A stretch of 64,000 bases of DNA from assembly GCA_011009095.1 (NCBI GenBank), contig VTPC01006117.1, positions 71,762 through 135,761 of the forward strand. The letters are read 5' to 3'. This DNA comes from Ignelater luminosus. Lineage: Eukaryota > Arthropoda > Insecta > Coleoptera > Elateridae. Below the pieces are notes generated by a model that was not told the DNA's origin, searched no databases, and saw only the letters and a program-made list of their open reading frames with translations. Shown in pieces: positions 32,331 through 44,444 of this stretch; position 1 is the first letter of the stretch, and each line of letters begins with the position of its first letter. The translations under genes were made by a program, and so were the position numbers.

Positions 32331-33019
32331 TTTATTGTTTCAATTGTTTTAACTTTTTGTTATCCTGCTTAGTTTTAATTATTGTTATTTTACTTAATTA
32401 TCTCATGTTCACTATTAACTATTTCTTCAATAATTAACAACAAAATATTCACAAATGTACTTATAAAATTTGAAACTCCTCTAATCGATGTATTAATTGT
32501 ATTGCTCAAGAAAATACCTAACACACATAAAACATAATTTTTTATATTGACATGTCCATTGTCCAAGTATGGGAACAGAGAGTAGTAAAGTAATATAAAC
32601 ATTCAACAGCTATGACCGGACATAATTATTAGTTATCACTGAAACTAAAAGAAAAGTCAAGAGATGAACAGAAAGTTCTCGTGTGAACTCTAGGAATGGA
32701 AATCTTAAAACGCATACCGACAACGCAAAAAGACAAAGAATGACAGAAAGATTTGCTAAAACCGATTCAGCATGTAGAAACAGCAGCAACCTTTTAAAAC
32801 TAGAAAAATAATCAAAGCATCCGAAATTACTAGCAAATGTACTGAAAGAAAAGCAATAAAATACATTCTGACATAATAAAAAATAAAATACACGTTTACA
32901 CTGATATATTAATACACTTATAAATTGGATTGCATCAGTACTAAATCATGTATTTAATAATTAACTTATCAATATTAAATTAAAAACAAGATTATTAATT
33001 ATTAGTGACTCCCTTGGGC
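32331..33019. other. AT-rich spacer, nothing recognised
   Basis: Between the Tc1 3' end and the hAT stop codon. It probably includes the 3' end of the Tc1 and the hAT terminus, but I could not identify their inverted repeats. Confidence 0.35.
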
Positions 33020-36000
33020 CTGTCATGCAGAGCAAAGTTTTTCAAAAGAAGGTTTAATATTAGAAATTGACACTTTAAGCTCTTTTTTTATATTAAGCTG
33101 AGATCCATATTTTGTCTTCAAAGCAGTCACCGCAGAAAATCCGGTTTCGCACAGGTAGGATTTTGGAAAAGGTAACAGTATACGAAATGTTCTTGTTTTC
33201 AGTGCAGAAAACTCATCATCCAACCCTGCCCAAAATTCAAAAAGTGATTTATTACTAAATTGTCTTTTGATTTCGCCACTTTGTAATGTTATTTTAAAAT
33301 TCGCACTAAATCCGCTCCTGTTTTTCAATTTCGTTCGGATATTTGTTTTCTTGACGCGCAATATTTAAATTGTTTCATTAAACGAATGTTTGTTATAATG
33401 TTATTTTAAAGAATTAATATTTTTGTGGTCTCGACACCTAGACTCCAGTAGACGTGTCTTTCGTTGATTTCCAATATCAAATTCCCAGAATCATTTGTTG
33501 CAATATTGCAGTCACACAGTCTCGGGGAAGTCAAATTTAAACTGGCGAATCTACAAGTAAAATTTTCCATTGTCGCATAAAGAGTATTAATGTCTCAATC
33601 TGTTAGGGTGTATATCCGACTTTTTAACCCCACTTCCGTAAGTACGAACTGCGTAACAAAAAACCGCAGAGGTTAGGCAGTACGATAAGAGCTGCGTACT
33701 CGAACCAACGTGTGGTAATTTTCGACGTTTACCTCTACATCCCCTAATTGGATTCAAACCAAATTAAGTGAAGCCACCCTCTTAGAAAAAAAAAGGTCGA
33801 ACTGGAGAAATCGTAATTTCTTCGTGTCAGAGACGCGCAATAGTCGCGGAAGAAAGTGGTTTGTTTGCCAACAGCAAGGCTTATAAATTTCGTTATCGTG
33901 GGGAATGTATAACCCAAATATAATTACGCTGGTGTCCTCCAGGAAGCAGAAATTGTAGAGGGTAGGAACGCAACGATTTTGGCCCCGTTGGTGTAGCATC
34001 TGTGTGTATACTACATTTTGGAAGCCCCGCAAAATTTTAATAGTGCTTGAGACTCAGTGATTTTCGTTTATAAAATTGTGTGTAAACGCCTGGATTTTGT
34101 TCTTATGTTTTTTTTTGCGATTAACGTAAAATAAGTGGTTGTTCTTCGAAATTAAAGTTTTCTCAATTACTGGATCTAGCTGCCTTTCGTCGGAAAACAG
34201 AGGTCTGCACATACCTTCTGGAAGAAAGAGTTCCGGTATGAGTAAGAAAGAAAACCTGCTATGTTTTATTATATGAATTTTAATGTTTAAAGACTAGGAG
34301 AACGTCGAACTTTGTGAAATATTTTATACGAAAACTTTGCTTAGACAGGATCAGTTTCGTATTGTTTTATTGAATCATAATTTTTACAAGTAACTCTTTA
34401 ACTAATTTGTAACAGGAACGTTCCCAGGTAATTTTAGCTGGTGTTTGATAAATTGTTGCAACAAAATTACTAACTTGGCAATCATTTCTTTGTTCTTAAA
34501 TAAAATGTTCAGTTGTCAATATTTAACAATTTATGGTCAAGTTTACCTTAGTCGGGTTAATTAATATTTGAATTTTGATCTTTTGTGTTCTATTTTAAAA
34601 TTTTAACGTAACATAATCATTTCGCTTTGTTTATCGTAATAATTTGTTTTTCTTATAGTTTGTTTTTGTTTTTATTAGTTTATCGACTCTGTTCTCCAAA
34701 CAGAAATTAATTTATGCCTCTTATTGATATTCTTTTGTAGTGTTATTTTGTTATTGTTTTTGTATTTTTGTTTGTGTGTGTTTGATTCATTTTTTTTATT
34801 ATCATTATTGTTTTAATAAATGTAAGTAAGGTCGACTTTTTGTATTTTTGTTTTTGTAAGTGGTTCTCTGGTCCAGGCGAAGCAGCTTAATTTCATTATT
34901 TTGTTCTTTTGGCTATCAAAAAGCACGTAGTGTATATTCCAAATTTCAATTATAGACTAGATATTTTTGCTCAAGAGAGAAGTAAATATTGAATTGGCAG
35001 TTCTTTCTTGTATCGTTTTAAAAGAAGAAAGTCTTCAGAGGACTTCCTTAGCAAAATTAAGCAAGGCAAATCAAGTGCTTATACAGTGTTTATTTTGTGT
35101 ATTGAGTCTCATTGGTGAAACGTCAGAGCGAGTTTTAATAGAGCTTCCACGAGGTAAGTTACACACAGGGTGAGGTTTCGTAAGAGGCCTATATACAGGG
35201 TGTCGGACTCACGAGTAGTCGCGTGACCGACCATCAGAACCCTTCGATCTACGACTGCTGGCGCCCTCTTTTACGACCATCTATTAGTTTAATAAGAGTT
35301 TTGGAAAACGGCGAGCTTCTCTTTGTGAGAGATTAGCCAAGTTTATTTGAGAATCCACCCCATCTGCGGCATGAGCTACGGGATTTAACATCTACCATTG
35401 GTCTGGACGCGACTTGTTCATACCTTTGAGCACTGGCCCGTTACAACTTGCCGTGAAGTCTATAAAGATTTCTCTTTCGGCAGTTCAGAGACTTTTGGGA
35501 GTATTTTAGAATGGGTCCCTAACCCACTGGTAACTTGCAACCAAGTTGTAGTGTGCAAGAAAATACTTTTTAAAATTCTTTGCCAGCATGGTTAAATGAT
35601 TTTCAATGGTTACAACAACAACTTCCACATGTTGTTCTTCAGACTTGTAAATCTTAATACATTCATCCACATTAAACATTTCTAGGTTTTTTTGCTTTAC
35701 ATTTCTGCTCCACAAATCGAGTTTTCTACAAAAAGCATTCACTTTATTACTCGTATCCAACATATGTGTGCTTGCTCTTTGGAGTTGAAGATTCGAGGTA
35801 TTCAATTTCTCGAATATGTCGACCAAGTAGCTCAATTTCATCACAAATAAACCATCTCGAAACTTCTCGGCTTCCGGTCGGTTTTCTTCTTTCAGAAAAA
35901 AATGGCGATTTCATTTCTTAATTCATAAACACGTTGCAAAAATCTCCCACGTGATAACCATCCTGTCTCGCAATAAAATAGTAACGCTAAATGTACTGCA

Positions 36001-37024
36001 CCCATGTCTTTACAAAGTGCAGAAAAGATTCTTGATTTTAGGGGTCTCAATTTTATATAACTTACTACGGTTACCACCGTTGTTAGCACAATATTAAGAC
36101 CAGGACTCATTTCTTTGGAAGCCAGAGCTTTTCTGTGAATCATGCAATGTGTCCAGATACACTAAGGAGATTTTTGTTTCACAAGTGCTTGTACACTTTG
36201 GAATCTTTCAGACATTGTACGAGCACCATCGGTGCATATTCCAACGCAATTTGTCCACTCTACATTTGTCTCGTTTAGAAAATCATTTAAGATAGCAAGT
36301 AATGCAAGTGCTGTTGCTTTGAGTTCTATTGGTTTGCAGAATAGTAGATTTTCTACTGCTGACATACCATCACAAAATCGAACATAGGCAATTAAATGAG
36401 CATCTTTATTGCTATCTGTTGCTTCATCAAGCTGAATTGAAAAAACATTGTCACGCAACTTCCGAAAAGCTGATGCAGTATATCTTCAGCTATATCACCA
36501 ATTCGACGAGCAACAATATCATTTTATAGGAGTATGGACTGCAATTGTTTGGCAAAATAATCCCCAAGCACAGTTTCTACAATCTTAATTGCAGCTGGCA
36601 GAATAAGCTCTTTACCAATGGTGGGAGGCGTTTTACATCTGGTTATTTGATATGAAACTTTGTTAGAGGCAAGTAAAGCTTTTTCATTCACAGACAAAGT
36701 TTTTTAAAAAACAATTTTTGCCTTTCATATGATTTTAATTTTAATTCGAAGAATTCTCGGGGTTTGCTAACGTACTCACTATGAAGCGTTTCCAAATGTC
36801 GTTTAAGTTTATTAGGTTTCATGCTGTATGCTACCAAAATTTTTGAGAAACTGACACACAGGGGCCTTTCTTCTTCATTTTTCCAGTGCTGGTAAATCCA
36901 AAATTTAAAAATATTCTTGAGAATATTTTCTTGATTTTATCTTCGAAACCACTGCCGTCAATGCACTTGTTGATGCTTGACTATCGTCTAATGCTTGTTT
37001 ACGCCTACTTAAAAATGTATCCAT
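33020..37024 (-). pseudogene. hAT transposase (ZBED5/SCAND3-like type), broken and interrupted
   Basis: ATG at 37024 (minus strand) starts MDTFLSRRKQALDDSQ. Then follow a degenerate BED finger region (NKLKRHLETLHSEYVSKPREFFELK), KTPPTIGKELILPAAIKIV, FSIQLDEATD and NCVGICTDGARTM (catalytic Asp residues), IHRKALASKEMSP, GWLSRGRFLQRVYELRNE, LVDIFEKLNTSNLQLQ and YQWVRDPF. After a gap it ends with FEFWAGLDDEFSAL, LLPFPKSYLCETGFSAVTALKTKY and the stop near 33023. The order and total (about 650 codons without the gap) fit this hAT class. About 2 kb (33365-35390) interrupts it before the C-terminal block. The finger has lost a Cys pair, and at least four frameshifts are present. Similar proteins have been domesticated in vertebrates, but this copy cannot be functional. 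Confidence 0.9.
33365..35390. other. Insertion of unknown type inside the hAT gene
   Basis: About 2 kb separates hAT blocks that are adjacent in relatives. At about 35196 a TA is followed by CAGGGTGTCGGACTCACGAG, similar to the end of the element at 23589. GAG|GTAAGT near 35153 looks like a splice donor. No coding motif was recognised, and I could not define both borders. Confidence 0.4.
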
Positions 37025-37160
37025 GATTCTGTATACATACACTGTATAATTCTACTGCTACTCGAATATCGTGAATTGCAGATAACATCCAAAATAGAAC
37101 ATACACATTCACGGTAGAGGTAGAGGTAGAAGGGATGACACGACTGAGGCTGGCTGGAAC

Positions 37161-38093
37161 GATGAACGATGAACGATGAATATCATGGCTGTATGGAGTA
37201 CCTAGACAAGTCTCTACCTCCGTCATCTCAAGTTCTCAAATTTTACCGCAAGAGAGTTAGTTTCGTTGCCGTGTTAGAAACGCGGCGGCTCCACCACTCA
37301 CGGGAGCAGTATTGTTCGAGGGCGCTTGTGACGGTGGCGTTCGGCCTCGTCGTAGTCTCCCAACGCACCGATGAGGGGGTTTGTGTGATCCGCGAGCAAA
37401 TCATACAGGCGCACTGCGGAGTCCTTGATGAAGTCCGCTATAGTGACTAGCCCGGCGTCCTCATGCAACTGGTCGTTGCAAACATACCAGGGCGCGTCGA
37501 ATGCCATTCTCAGGGCCTTGTTCTGGATGACCTGCAGCTTTTTCACGTGTGATGTTGCGGCGTATCCCCAGACCGTAGCTGCGTACGTCATAGTCGGACG
37601 GACGATCGCCTTATATAACCTCAGCTTGTTCTCGGAAGAGAGCTTGCTTCGTCGGTTAATTAAGGGATACAGCTTGGCTGAGACCGCCTTCGCGCGACTG
37701 GCACACTTATCGATGTGAGAAGCCCAAGTCAATCTAGCGTCAAGGGTGACGCCTAAGTATTTGGCTTCCGTCCTCCATGGAATCGGGCGACCGAACATAA
37801 CGACGTCGCCGTCGGGACGGTGGCGTCGTCTAGTTATCCAAATCGCAGTGCTCGTATCGGAGTTGACTTCCATCCGCCAGGTTCGAAACCAATCCTCGAG
37901 GTCTTCGACTGCCGTCTGCAGATATCGCATGACGAGTCGTGGTGTCACGGAGCTTGCCAGCAGGGCAGTATCATCCGCGTACAATGCGGGCTTCGTATGG
38001 GGCGTCATCGGGAGATCTCGCACGTAGATGCTGAAGAGCGCCGGAGAGAGGAGCGATCCTTGGGGCACACCCGCGGAAAGCGACCTCGACGAA
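37161..38093 (-). mobile_element. 5'-truncated LINE with a (GATGAAC)n tail
   Basis: A 933 bp insertion is bracketed by the 11-base duplication CTGGCTGGAAC (37150-37160 and 38094-38104). Its 3' end, at the low-coordinate side on the minus strand, is three copies of a 7-base unit (GATGAAC GATGAAC GATGAAT, 37161-37181) instead of poly-A. The body is clearly more GC-rich than the surroundings. Short-repeat tails occur in several LINE clades. The insertion lies about 140 bp upstream of the hAT start codon, so it entered the 5' side of that element or its flank. Confidence 0.9.
37298..38093 (-). pseudogene. LINE reverse transcriptase, C-terminal half
   Basis: The frame is open from the truncation point (SSSRSLSAGVPQGSLLSPAL) to the stop at 37298, about 265 codons. 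It shows GVPQGSLLSPALFSIYV and ALYADDTALLAS (the YADD active site), then YLGVTLDARLTWASH, RLYKAIVRPTMTYAATVWG and LQVIQNKALRMAFDAPW. These are the C-terminal motifs of Jockey-like non-LTR reverse transcriptases. No stop or frameshift interrupts this piece, so it is younger than most elements here, yet it is incomplete because the endonuclease and RT N-terminus were never copied. Target-primed reverse transcription that stops early explains the truncation. Confidence 0.93.
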
Positions 38094-38104
38094 CTGGCTG
38101 GAAC

Positions 38105-38330
38105 TGAACTAATTGCAGCATTTATACACGCCGCGCAGACGTTCTAGAATGGTCGAAAGAAATCGGAACATCTCGCGAAGCCGCGAGAATGACCGACGCG
38201 TGGTGGGAAGAGACAAGAGTGTGCTACAAGAGGGTCTACCTATCGGCCGTTCTGCGCATGACGTCACTCTCGACGCTCAAGACCTCGTCTAACGCTTCTC
38301 GCCCTTACTCTTTCACAGAATGTCTTTTTA
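38105..38330. promoter_or_regulatory. GC-richer flank with heat-shock-element-like motif and hairpin (weak)
   Basis: GTTCTAGAATGGTCG at 38141 has the nTTCnnGAAn form of a heat-shock element, with partial further units in the same 5-base phase. TCTCGCG-AAGC-CGCGAGA (38171-38188) is a perfect 7-base-stem hairpin. This segment abuts the LINE insertion and lies upstream of the hAT start, so it may be hAT 5' sequence. No gene is visible downstream. Confidence 0.25.
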
Positions 38331-38929
38331 AAAATGAGAAAATTTTGTATGCTTACGTTTATTGCAATAGATTTACAAAACTAATTTTTAAGAAATTTTT
38401 AAGGTTTGTTATCAAGGTCGTAGTGTAGCTTTAACGTCAAAATATAATTAAATTAAATTAAATGGAAACTAATATTACAATTACAGCACGATTATTTAAT
38501 GATTGATTATTATTGTATGAGGAAGGAAGGAGGGTCGATGAGAATTGTGATTGAAAATTGGGTTGCAAATACTAAAAGGCCGAGAAACTACGTCCTAATC
38601 CATGCGTAGTAATGTCTACTTTTGGCATATACGTCATAGTAGTATAATAATGTGAATTAGAATTTCTTTTTCCTCGCTGCCTCTTCTAACTTCTAGTTAT
38701 TGTACAATCCTCAAAGAGAAGTGGTGCTTATTCAGCTGATAGTGTCCCATTATTATCCTTGTAGGTGGTCTTCGTTTTATTAAGTAAATCATGTGCCTAC
38801 TCCTTTAAAGGAGAGTCTAGGAATATTTTAGATTGTATTTGTTTCGGAGTGTCCTCCTAGCCCTAGCGGATTAATGCCATAGTTTAGACAGTGTTTTCAT
38901 TTCTGCTTTGTCACCTCCTGTGCAATTTC
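38331..38929. other. AT-rich spacer, nothing recognised
   Basis: I see no motif-bearing frame or repeat boundary. Confidence 0.4.
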
Positions 38930-40080
38930 ACAGGCGGGTTCCGATGCCATATACGGTTTTTCTTTCCTTTGTCAGGCAGCCAGTTTCTTTGTTCCCTGGT
39001 ACCTCAGCGTATCCAATTGCCCGTATTAGATTTGCTATATTAACAATACTGCGCTCGTTTAGCCTGCTGACGTAGTTTAGTACAAAGCCTAAATTAACTT
39101 CACAGGATTTTAACGCCTTCAAAGCAATAATCTTTTGACAAAATAGAAACAACAAGGTTCGGTCAAACCATGTTCTATTTATCCCATTTGACAACATATT
39201 AAAGTACAGTGTATATAGCTGATTTTTTGAAGCTAGCAAAATAGTCTCTTTACCGAGTTATTTTAAGCTTAGCAGCCGTGACTTTACTACGAGGTGAAGG
39301 GTGCAGATCTAAACAAATTTACATGAGCATTATCTTGATTAAGAAAAGTCTACATATATTTCATGGAAGCAGATAAAATGAAAGAACGCAAAAAAGTAAT
39401 ATGAAGAGAAGAAACTGGCCTAAGCCTTACAAAGGCTGTTTCCTCCTCTTTAATCCATAGTTTTTATGAAGAATGCCCTTTGTATACATACTTGTTTTCT
39501 TAGTACGTTGCAGTCCAGTCAGTACACTAGAGGTTAATATATCTGAAAATGATTTTATTATTGCTGGGCTATTCCAGTGGTTCTTTAGTTCTGCATTGAT
39601 TTATTCAGTCACTTAGCTGCAAATTAAGATTTCGGGGATACCAAATACTGGTTTTGGGCCAGTGGATGTTGCTTTTGGTCCTTGTTTAGCCAGATAGTCA
39701 GTTTGTTCATTTTGCCGTATTGTATGCATGAGTCACCCAATTGTGTCTAGCTAGGAATGTAAAGTTCTCAAGGCAGTCCCAAATCTAATTTAATGCATGT
39801 TAGCGTTTTAAAGAACCTTAAGTTAGTTATAATGAAACTTTTCTAAGAAAGAGGCGTAATAGGGTTTTTACATCTGCTATTAACGTGCCTTTCATGGTAC
39901 CTGTTATTCGGAGGAGGTTAAATAAATCCAGTTTAGCTTGCCTTTGAGCAATCTATAGGCATTCATAAACTGACTTAAGCTCCAGGTTTTCCCCGGTAGT
40001 AGCTTTGCACCCAAACGCTTGACCTCTTACACTCTCTGTTTGACACTTTTTAAACTGACCACACTTTCTCGCCTGGAGAA
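38930..40080 (-). pseudogene. LINE RNase H and 3' region, heavily decayed
   Basis: On the minus strand near 39620-39790 the blocks ENFTFLARHNWVT, LAKQGPKATSTGPKPVFGIPEI and then ELKNHWNS are readable. They match the RNase H C-terminus of Jockey-like LINEs (LA..GP/A......GP.P..GI). Downstream (39230-38930) LKSCEVNLGFVLNYVSRLNE fits the tail of such ORF2 proteins. Stops and shifts are numerous. No reverse transcriptase remains upstream; around 40080 the similarity fades. It differs from the LINE at 37161 in composition and motif wording. Confidence 0.68.
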
Positions 40081-40469
40081 GGATATCAGTGCTACCTTTT
40101 CCAAAATATGTTTAGAGTTTTCTGCATAAAATAATGTTGATGTATTTTCCCTACAGCAGCTTACTGACTTTCTTTCTTACAATTATTTATACCCACATAA
40201 AAGTTTTTCCTAGCATATAATAACACATATCGGTTAGAATGGTAGAAAACAGAAAATTAATTTTTTCATTGTTTTAAAAATCTAAAAATATTTTTAGATT
40301 TAGTTCCACACATTATTTTATTATTTAGTTCTTAAGGACAGTTGAACTATTTATCATAATCATATTTATTTACCTCATGTTTAGTGTTCTAGTGTTATTT
40401 TAATTAATTAAATTCTAGTTTCTTTGTTCTTGTCATATCTTTTTTAAGTCGTTGTTATACTAGCCTGCA

Positions 40470-40830
40470 GTAATGATTATTTTATCAAACACTGTTAAAT
40501 TTTTGACGCCCGTAAATTTAATTTAAAAAATGGCATTAGTATTTCCAGTTTACGGTTTAGCAGTTTTTTTATTGTTCTATAATGTATTTCTTGATGTGGA
40601 ACTTTTTAAATTAATATAAAACAAAACGAAGAACTTATTGAATAGAATTCTCGTTAAAATAATAAAGCGATGCTCGGCCTTTTTGTAAGTAATACTAGTT
40701 TTTCCTTTTAAAATTAATATGCCTGACAAAAATGTTCTTTTATAATATTTTTTAATGATCTTTAAAAGTAAAGTATATTGTGATAGACATTTCAATAAGA
40801 TTTTTGACCTTTTACAAAATTGTAATATTA
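40470..40830 (+). repeat. Dispersed AT-rich repeat, copy A
   Basis: Shares a diverged but collinear sequence with 52355-52600 and 52990-53030. Matching marks are TTTGACGYCMGTAAATT, CAGTTTACGGTTTAGC, ATAATGTATTTCTTGAT, TTTTAAAATTAATATG and TTCAATAAGATTTTTGACC. It is non-coding and has no recognised ends. It lies directly left of the 3.5 kb TIR element. Confidence 0.6.
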
Positions 40831-40894
40831 TGCACAAATGTTATTAAAGATCAATGGCCAAACCCAGTAATTTCATTTGTTATGTACTTATGTA

Positions 40895-43800
40895 CAGCAT
40901 TGGACAGATTAAATTGAACACCGCCCGTTAGGTAGGTAACCGGTCGTTTCTGATGTGTTTGTCGGGTTGCCTAGATTTATCAGGACCGAATTAAGTTATA
41001 TTTTTAATTTGGTATTCTGTTTTAAAATTAAATGAGGAATTTTATAGTAAAGCGACAGTTTTACGTGATAAATAGTAAACAGATAACTCAGACCCAACTA
41101 AATGATGGCGAGATTTATGACTGTAGAAGAATAGGTTGTGAAATTAGAAATAAATGGTGTCAGTTTTATGTTTTAGTGAAAAAAATCTTTTTTTTTTTGT
41201 AAAATAAAGTAAAGTATCAAAAATATGCCTAGAATTATTTTTAATATGTATACAGTCAATTTATACAATGTTTCCGTGGCTAATTAACGAAAAAAGGGTC
41301 GCGTTGCAGAAATGTCACAAGTAAGGTGTATTAGTATGAGTCTCAACAGACTAGTGAGAAGGGTGTTGCCTCCTAAAACCAAAAACCCCAAATCTAATCC
41401 CAATTTTTCCAGTATTTTCTGATATTATTTGTTTTAAGTTTTGGATTATTTTGTTTTATTTATTTATTTACTTATTTATTTATTTATTATTATTATTTTG
41501 TTTACATGTGTGAAATTAGCATTACGTAATGTTGCTATTAGGATTTTATATATTCTTTTAAGAGAAAAATTACTTTTTCATATTGACCCATGGGATGCGA
41601 CATCAATTTAAAAGAATGGTCCCCAGACTGAAATACCTTCATTTGTCTGCAATTATAGGAACGAAATATATAAGAAGTGCTGTTTTACATTATTTTGTTT
41701 AATGCTTATAAATAATTCGTATTATCTTGGTGCATAAACAATTAAAAAAAGTTGCTTTACCTGATGGAACTTTATGACTCATGGTGTAAAAAGTGTGTGC
41801 TTCAATATCTACCTGCTGTCTTCGTTTAACTTGGTTAACTTGTGTTTGTAATTGTCAAAAAGGATTAAAATTCCTTCATCTCTTTGCAAATATAAGAGCA
41901 AAATAGATAAAAATATAATAGCATAATATTACATAAACGAAGATGCAATTCTAATATTTTTTCACTACTAGCTTCATAACATACCTTCATTTATCTCGTT
42001 TTTTATTTTGAGACCTTGATATTATTTACCTAGGGCAATAATAAATTTCTCTCCTGCTAGTAGATAGCAAAAACAATTGATAGAAACTGTCAATTCAAAT
42101 TAAGATTATTTGGTTAGAAAAATGACGATTTCAAAGACTACCTGTTTTGATCAGAACTTTAAAACGAAAACAATTCCTGCTGGAAACAGTTAGTTATTAA
42201 ATGTTGTTCCAGATGCTCAACTGTAAAATCTTGTCTTCTTGCGCCTTAAATATTTTTGTAAGTAGAAAAACTTCTTTCGTCGACATGGGTGGGCATATTT
42301 GAACCATTTTAAGTAAAAATAAATACTTGTTGAAAAAAGAAATGAACACAAATAGGAAATAAGATAAAAACTAGTCGTGGGTAAAATCCTTGTAAAACTT
42401 AACGGTACACTTAACGGTACACTTAACGGTTTAGACCCCACCGCACATATTTCAAGTAAAAACCAATACTTTTTAACAAAGAAACCAAAAAGGGTTAAAG
42501 ACTACTATACAAATTTAAGTAAAAATCAATACCTGTCATTACTTTGAAGCAACCAAAAAACGTTGTAAATAAATATAAAACTAGATATCAAATTGCTTTT
42601 GTAAATGTTTTAAATACATCAAAAATTTTTAAAAGTAAGTTCTAAATAAGCAAGAACATGATATTTAAGTATAAAATTGCAAAAAAGCAAAAAATCATAA
42701 AAAACTTTACGTCAAATAATTCCGTTTACTGTAATTCATGAACATTTAAAGAGAGATTGTTAATGGTCACAATATTAATCAAAAGCATTAAAGTTAGAAA
42801 TACGTTCCTTATTAATAACAACGCATATTCTTCGTTTTTTGTAATTCTTTCATAATTTTTATCTTTTGACTTCGAACCAGTGATGTGCGTTGACACGTCA
42901 ACAATGATTGTTGACATTTTGTGTCAACAGTTGATCTTTTCCGTCAAAAATGTCAACAATGTCGACAATGTGTCAACTTTGCAAATAAAGTAGGATTTTG
43001 CACATTTTTCGTTAAACCTAACCTGTAAACACGGGTGCTAAAATAAGCTAGAATGTCTAATAAGATCATTAATAAGATGTTCAAGACAATTCAAGAATCA
43101 AAACGGCTGAAAGGCCCAAGAATAAGAATTTTGATGAATTGGGTTTTCAGTTATAAAAGACTGTGACAGTAACTGAAGATGGAAAAGAAAAATCAAAATA
43201 TAATTTAAATAAAATGCCATTAAAAAACTAAATCCTATGTATTTATTTTTATTTCCATGGAATCAGTAAAATTACAAGTATGTTTACTCATAGCTCCATA
43301 GGCCCATACTAAGATTTTTAGTTCGGATATGTGGGGGCACAGTTTATACCTTACAGAATCAGTTATTTCACTCAGAGCGGTTCTTTTGATCTTTCGTGTT
43401 CATGGTTTTTGGTCTGCGCACGATAAACTGTACACCGCGCGCTTGTAGGGGAGGTTACATATGCAGTTGATATTCAAATTTCACAACTAATGTAACTTAC
43501 CGACACTCAACAATTTCACTAATTCACTTACAGAATATGCAAGTTGATTTCATTTAAATAATACAATCTTTTATGAGATTATTTCTTTGAAGGTTAAGGT
43601 TAGGTTTTTTTATCCTTCTACTTCTGGACAGAAAATAGTGCTTTGCGCATAGACCGCGAGTTTCTTGAAGTGGAAGACAAAATGTAGGGGAAGTGATCCA
43701 ACTGATTCTGTAAGGTATAAACTATGGTGGGGGCAATTCTAGCAATGTGACAGTTAGTATACATAGGTATCTTGATGCAAAAGATTTTATTAATTGAAAA

Positions 43801-44438
43801 AACAAATGCTAACATGATGAACAATATCCTAGCATTTATTTTTTTTCTAATCAAAATTATTCTATACGTACATTAGACTTGAACGTACTTAAGCACCTCA
43901 CAATTCCCTGTGCCTCCTATTTGCCCTCACATACTTTAAGTTAAATAAAAATTATTGTAATAAACTATTTAAGATTTAAATAATAAAAGAAAAATCAAGT
44001 TTAACAGCTTTGCGCATGTGCATTCATAATGTCTAAAATGTTGGGATTGTTGACATAGTTGACATAGTTGACATCAATAAGGTCATGTCAACAATTGTTA
44101 TAGTTGACATGTCAAGAATGAATTGTTGACGTCGACATTGTTGACACGCACATCACTGCTTCGAACACTGATAATAGCCAAATTAACAGAAAAATGAACA
44201 ATAAAACATTCTGGAAAGTAACTAACGGGTAGTTAGTTGTGTCTGAATTATCTGTTTATTATTTATCACGTAATACTGCCGCTTTACTATAAAATTCCTT
44301 ATTTAATTTTTAAAAAAATACCAAATTAAAAATATAACTTAATTTGGTCCTGATAAATCTAGGCAACCCGACAAACACATCAGAAATGACCGGTTACCTA
44401 CCTAACAGGCGCTGTTCAATTTAATCTGTCCAACGCTG
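40895..44438. mobile_element. 3.5 kb terminal-inverted-repeat DNA element
   Basis: Inverted ends of about 215 bp (40895-41110 and about 44225-44438) match at roughly 90%, beginning CAGC-TTGGACAGATTAAATT. TA is duplicated at the borders (40893-40894 and 44439-44440). CAG ends with TA duplication suggest the Tc1/mariner superfamily. The interior holds no readable transposase, a (TTTA)n tract near 41455-41500, and a complete hAT-type element at 42878-44158. Without that insertion the element is about 2.25 kb. It is probably non-autonomous or has lost its gene. Confidence 0.9.
42878..44158. mobile_element. Non-autonomous hAT element nested in the TIR element
   Basis: The 1,281 bp element starts CAGTGATGTGCG and ends CGCACATCACTG, with the 8-base duplication CTTCGAAC on both sides (42870-42877 and 44159-44166), the hAT signature. 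Similarity of the ends extends inward as repeated TGTCAACA/TGTTGACA motifs, many copies within about 110 bp of each end, as expected of transposase-binding subterminal repeats. The interior has no intact frame. A short stretch near 43053 (MSNKIINKMFKTIQESKR) cannot be assigned. Confidence 0.95.
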
Positions 44439-44444
44439 TACATA

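Noticed and set aside
34967-35173. 68-codon frame ending near GAG|GTAAGT as a host exon
   Set aside because: No acceptor or recognisable peptide could be supported, and the frame lies in the unidentified insertion within the hAT gene.
37169-38107. Plus-strand frames of about 93-97 codons across the LINE
   Set aside because: They are antisense shadows of the minus-strand reverse transcriptase, open only because the region is GC-rich.
41455-41500. (TTTA)n tract as a LINE tail
   Set aside because: No LINE sequence lies next to it and there is no target duplication; it is a simple repeat inside the TIR element.
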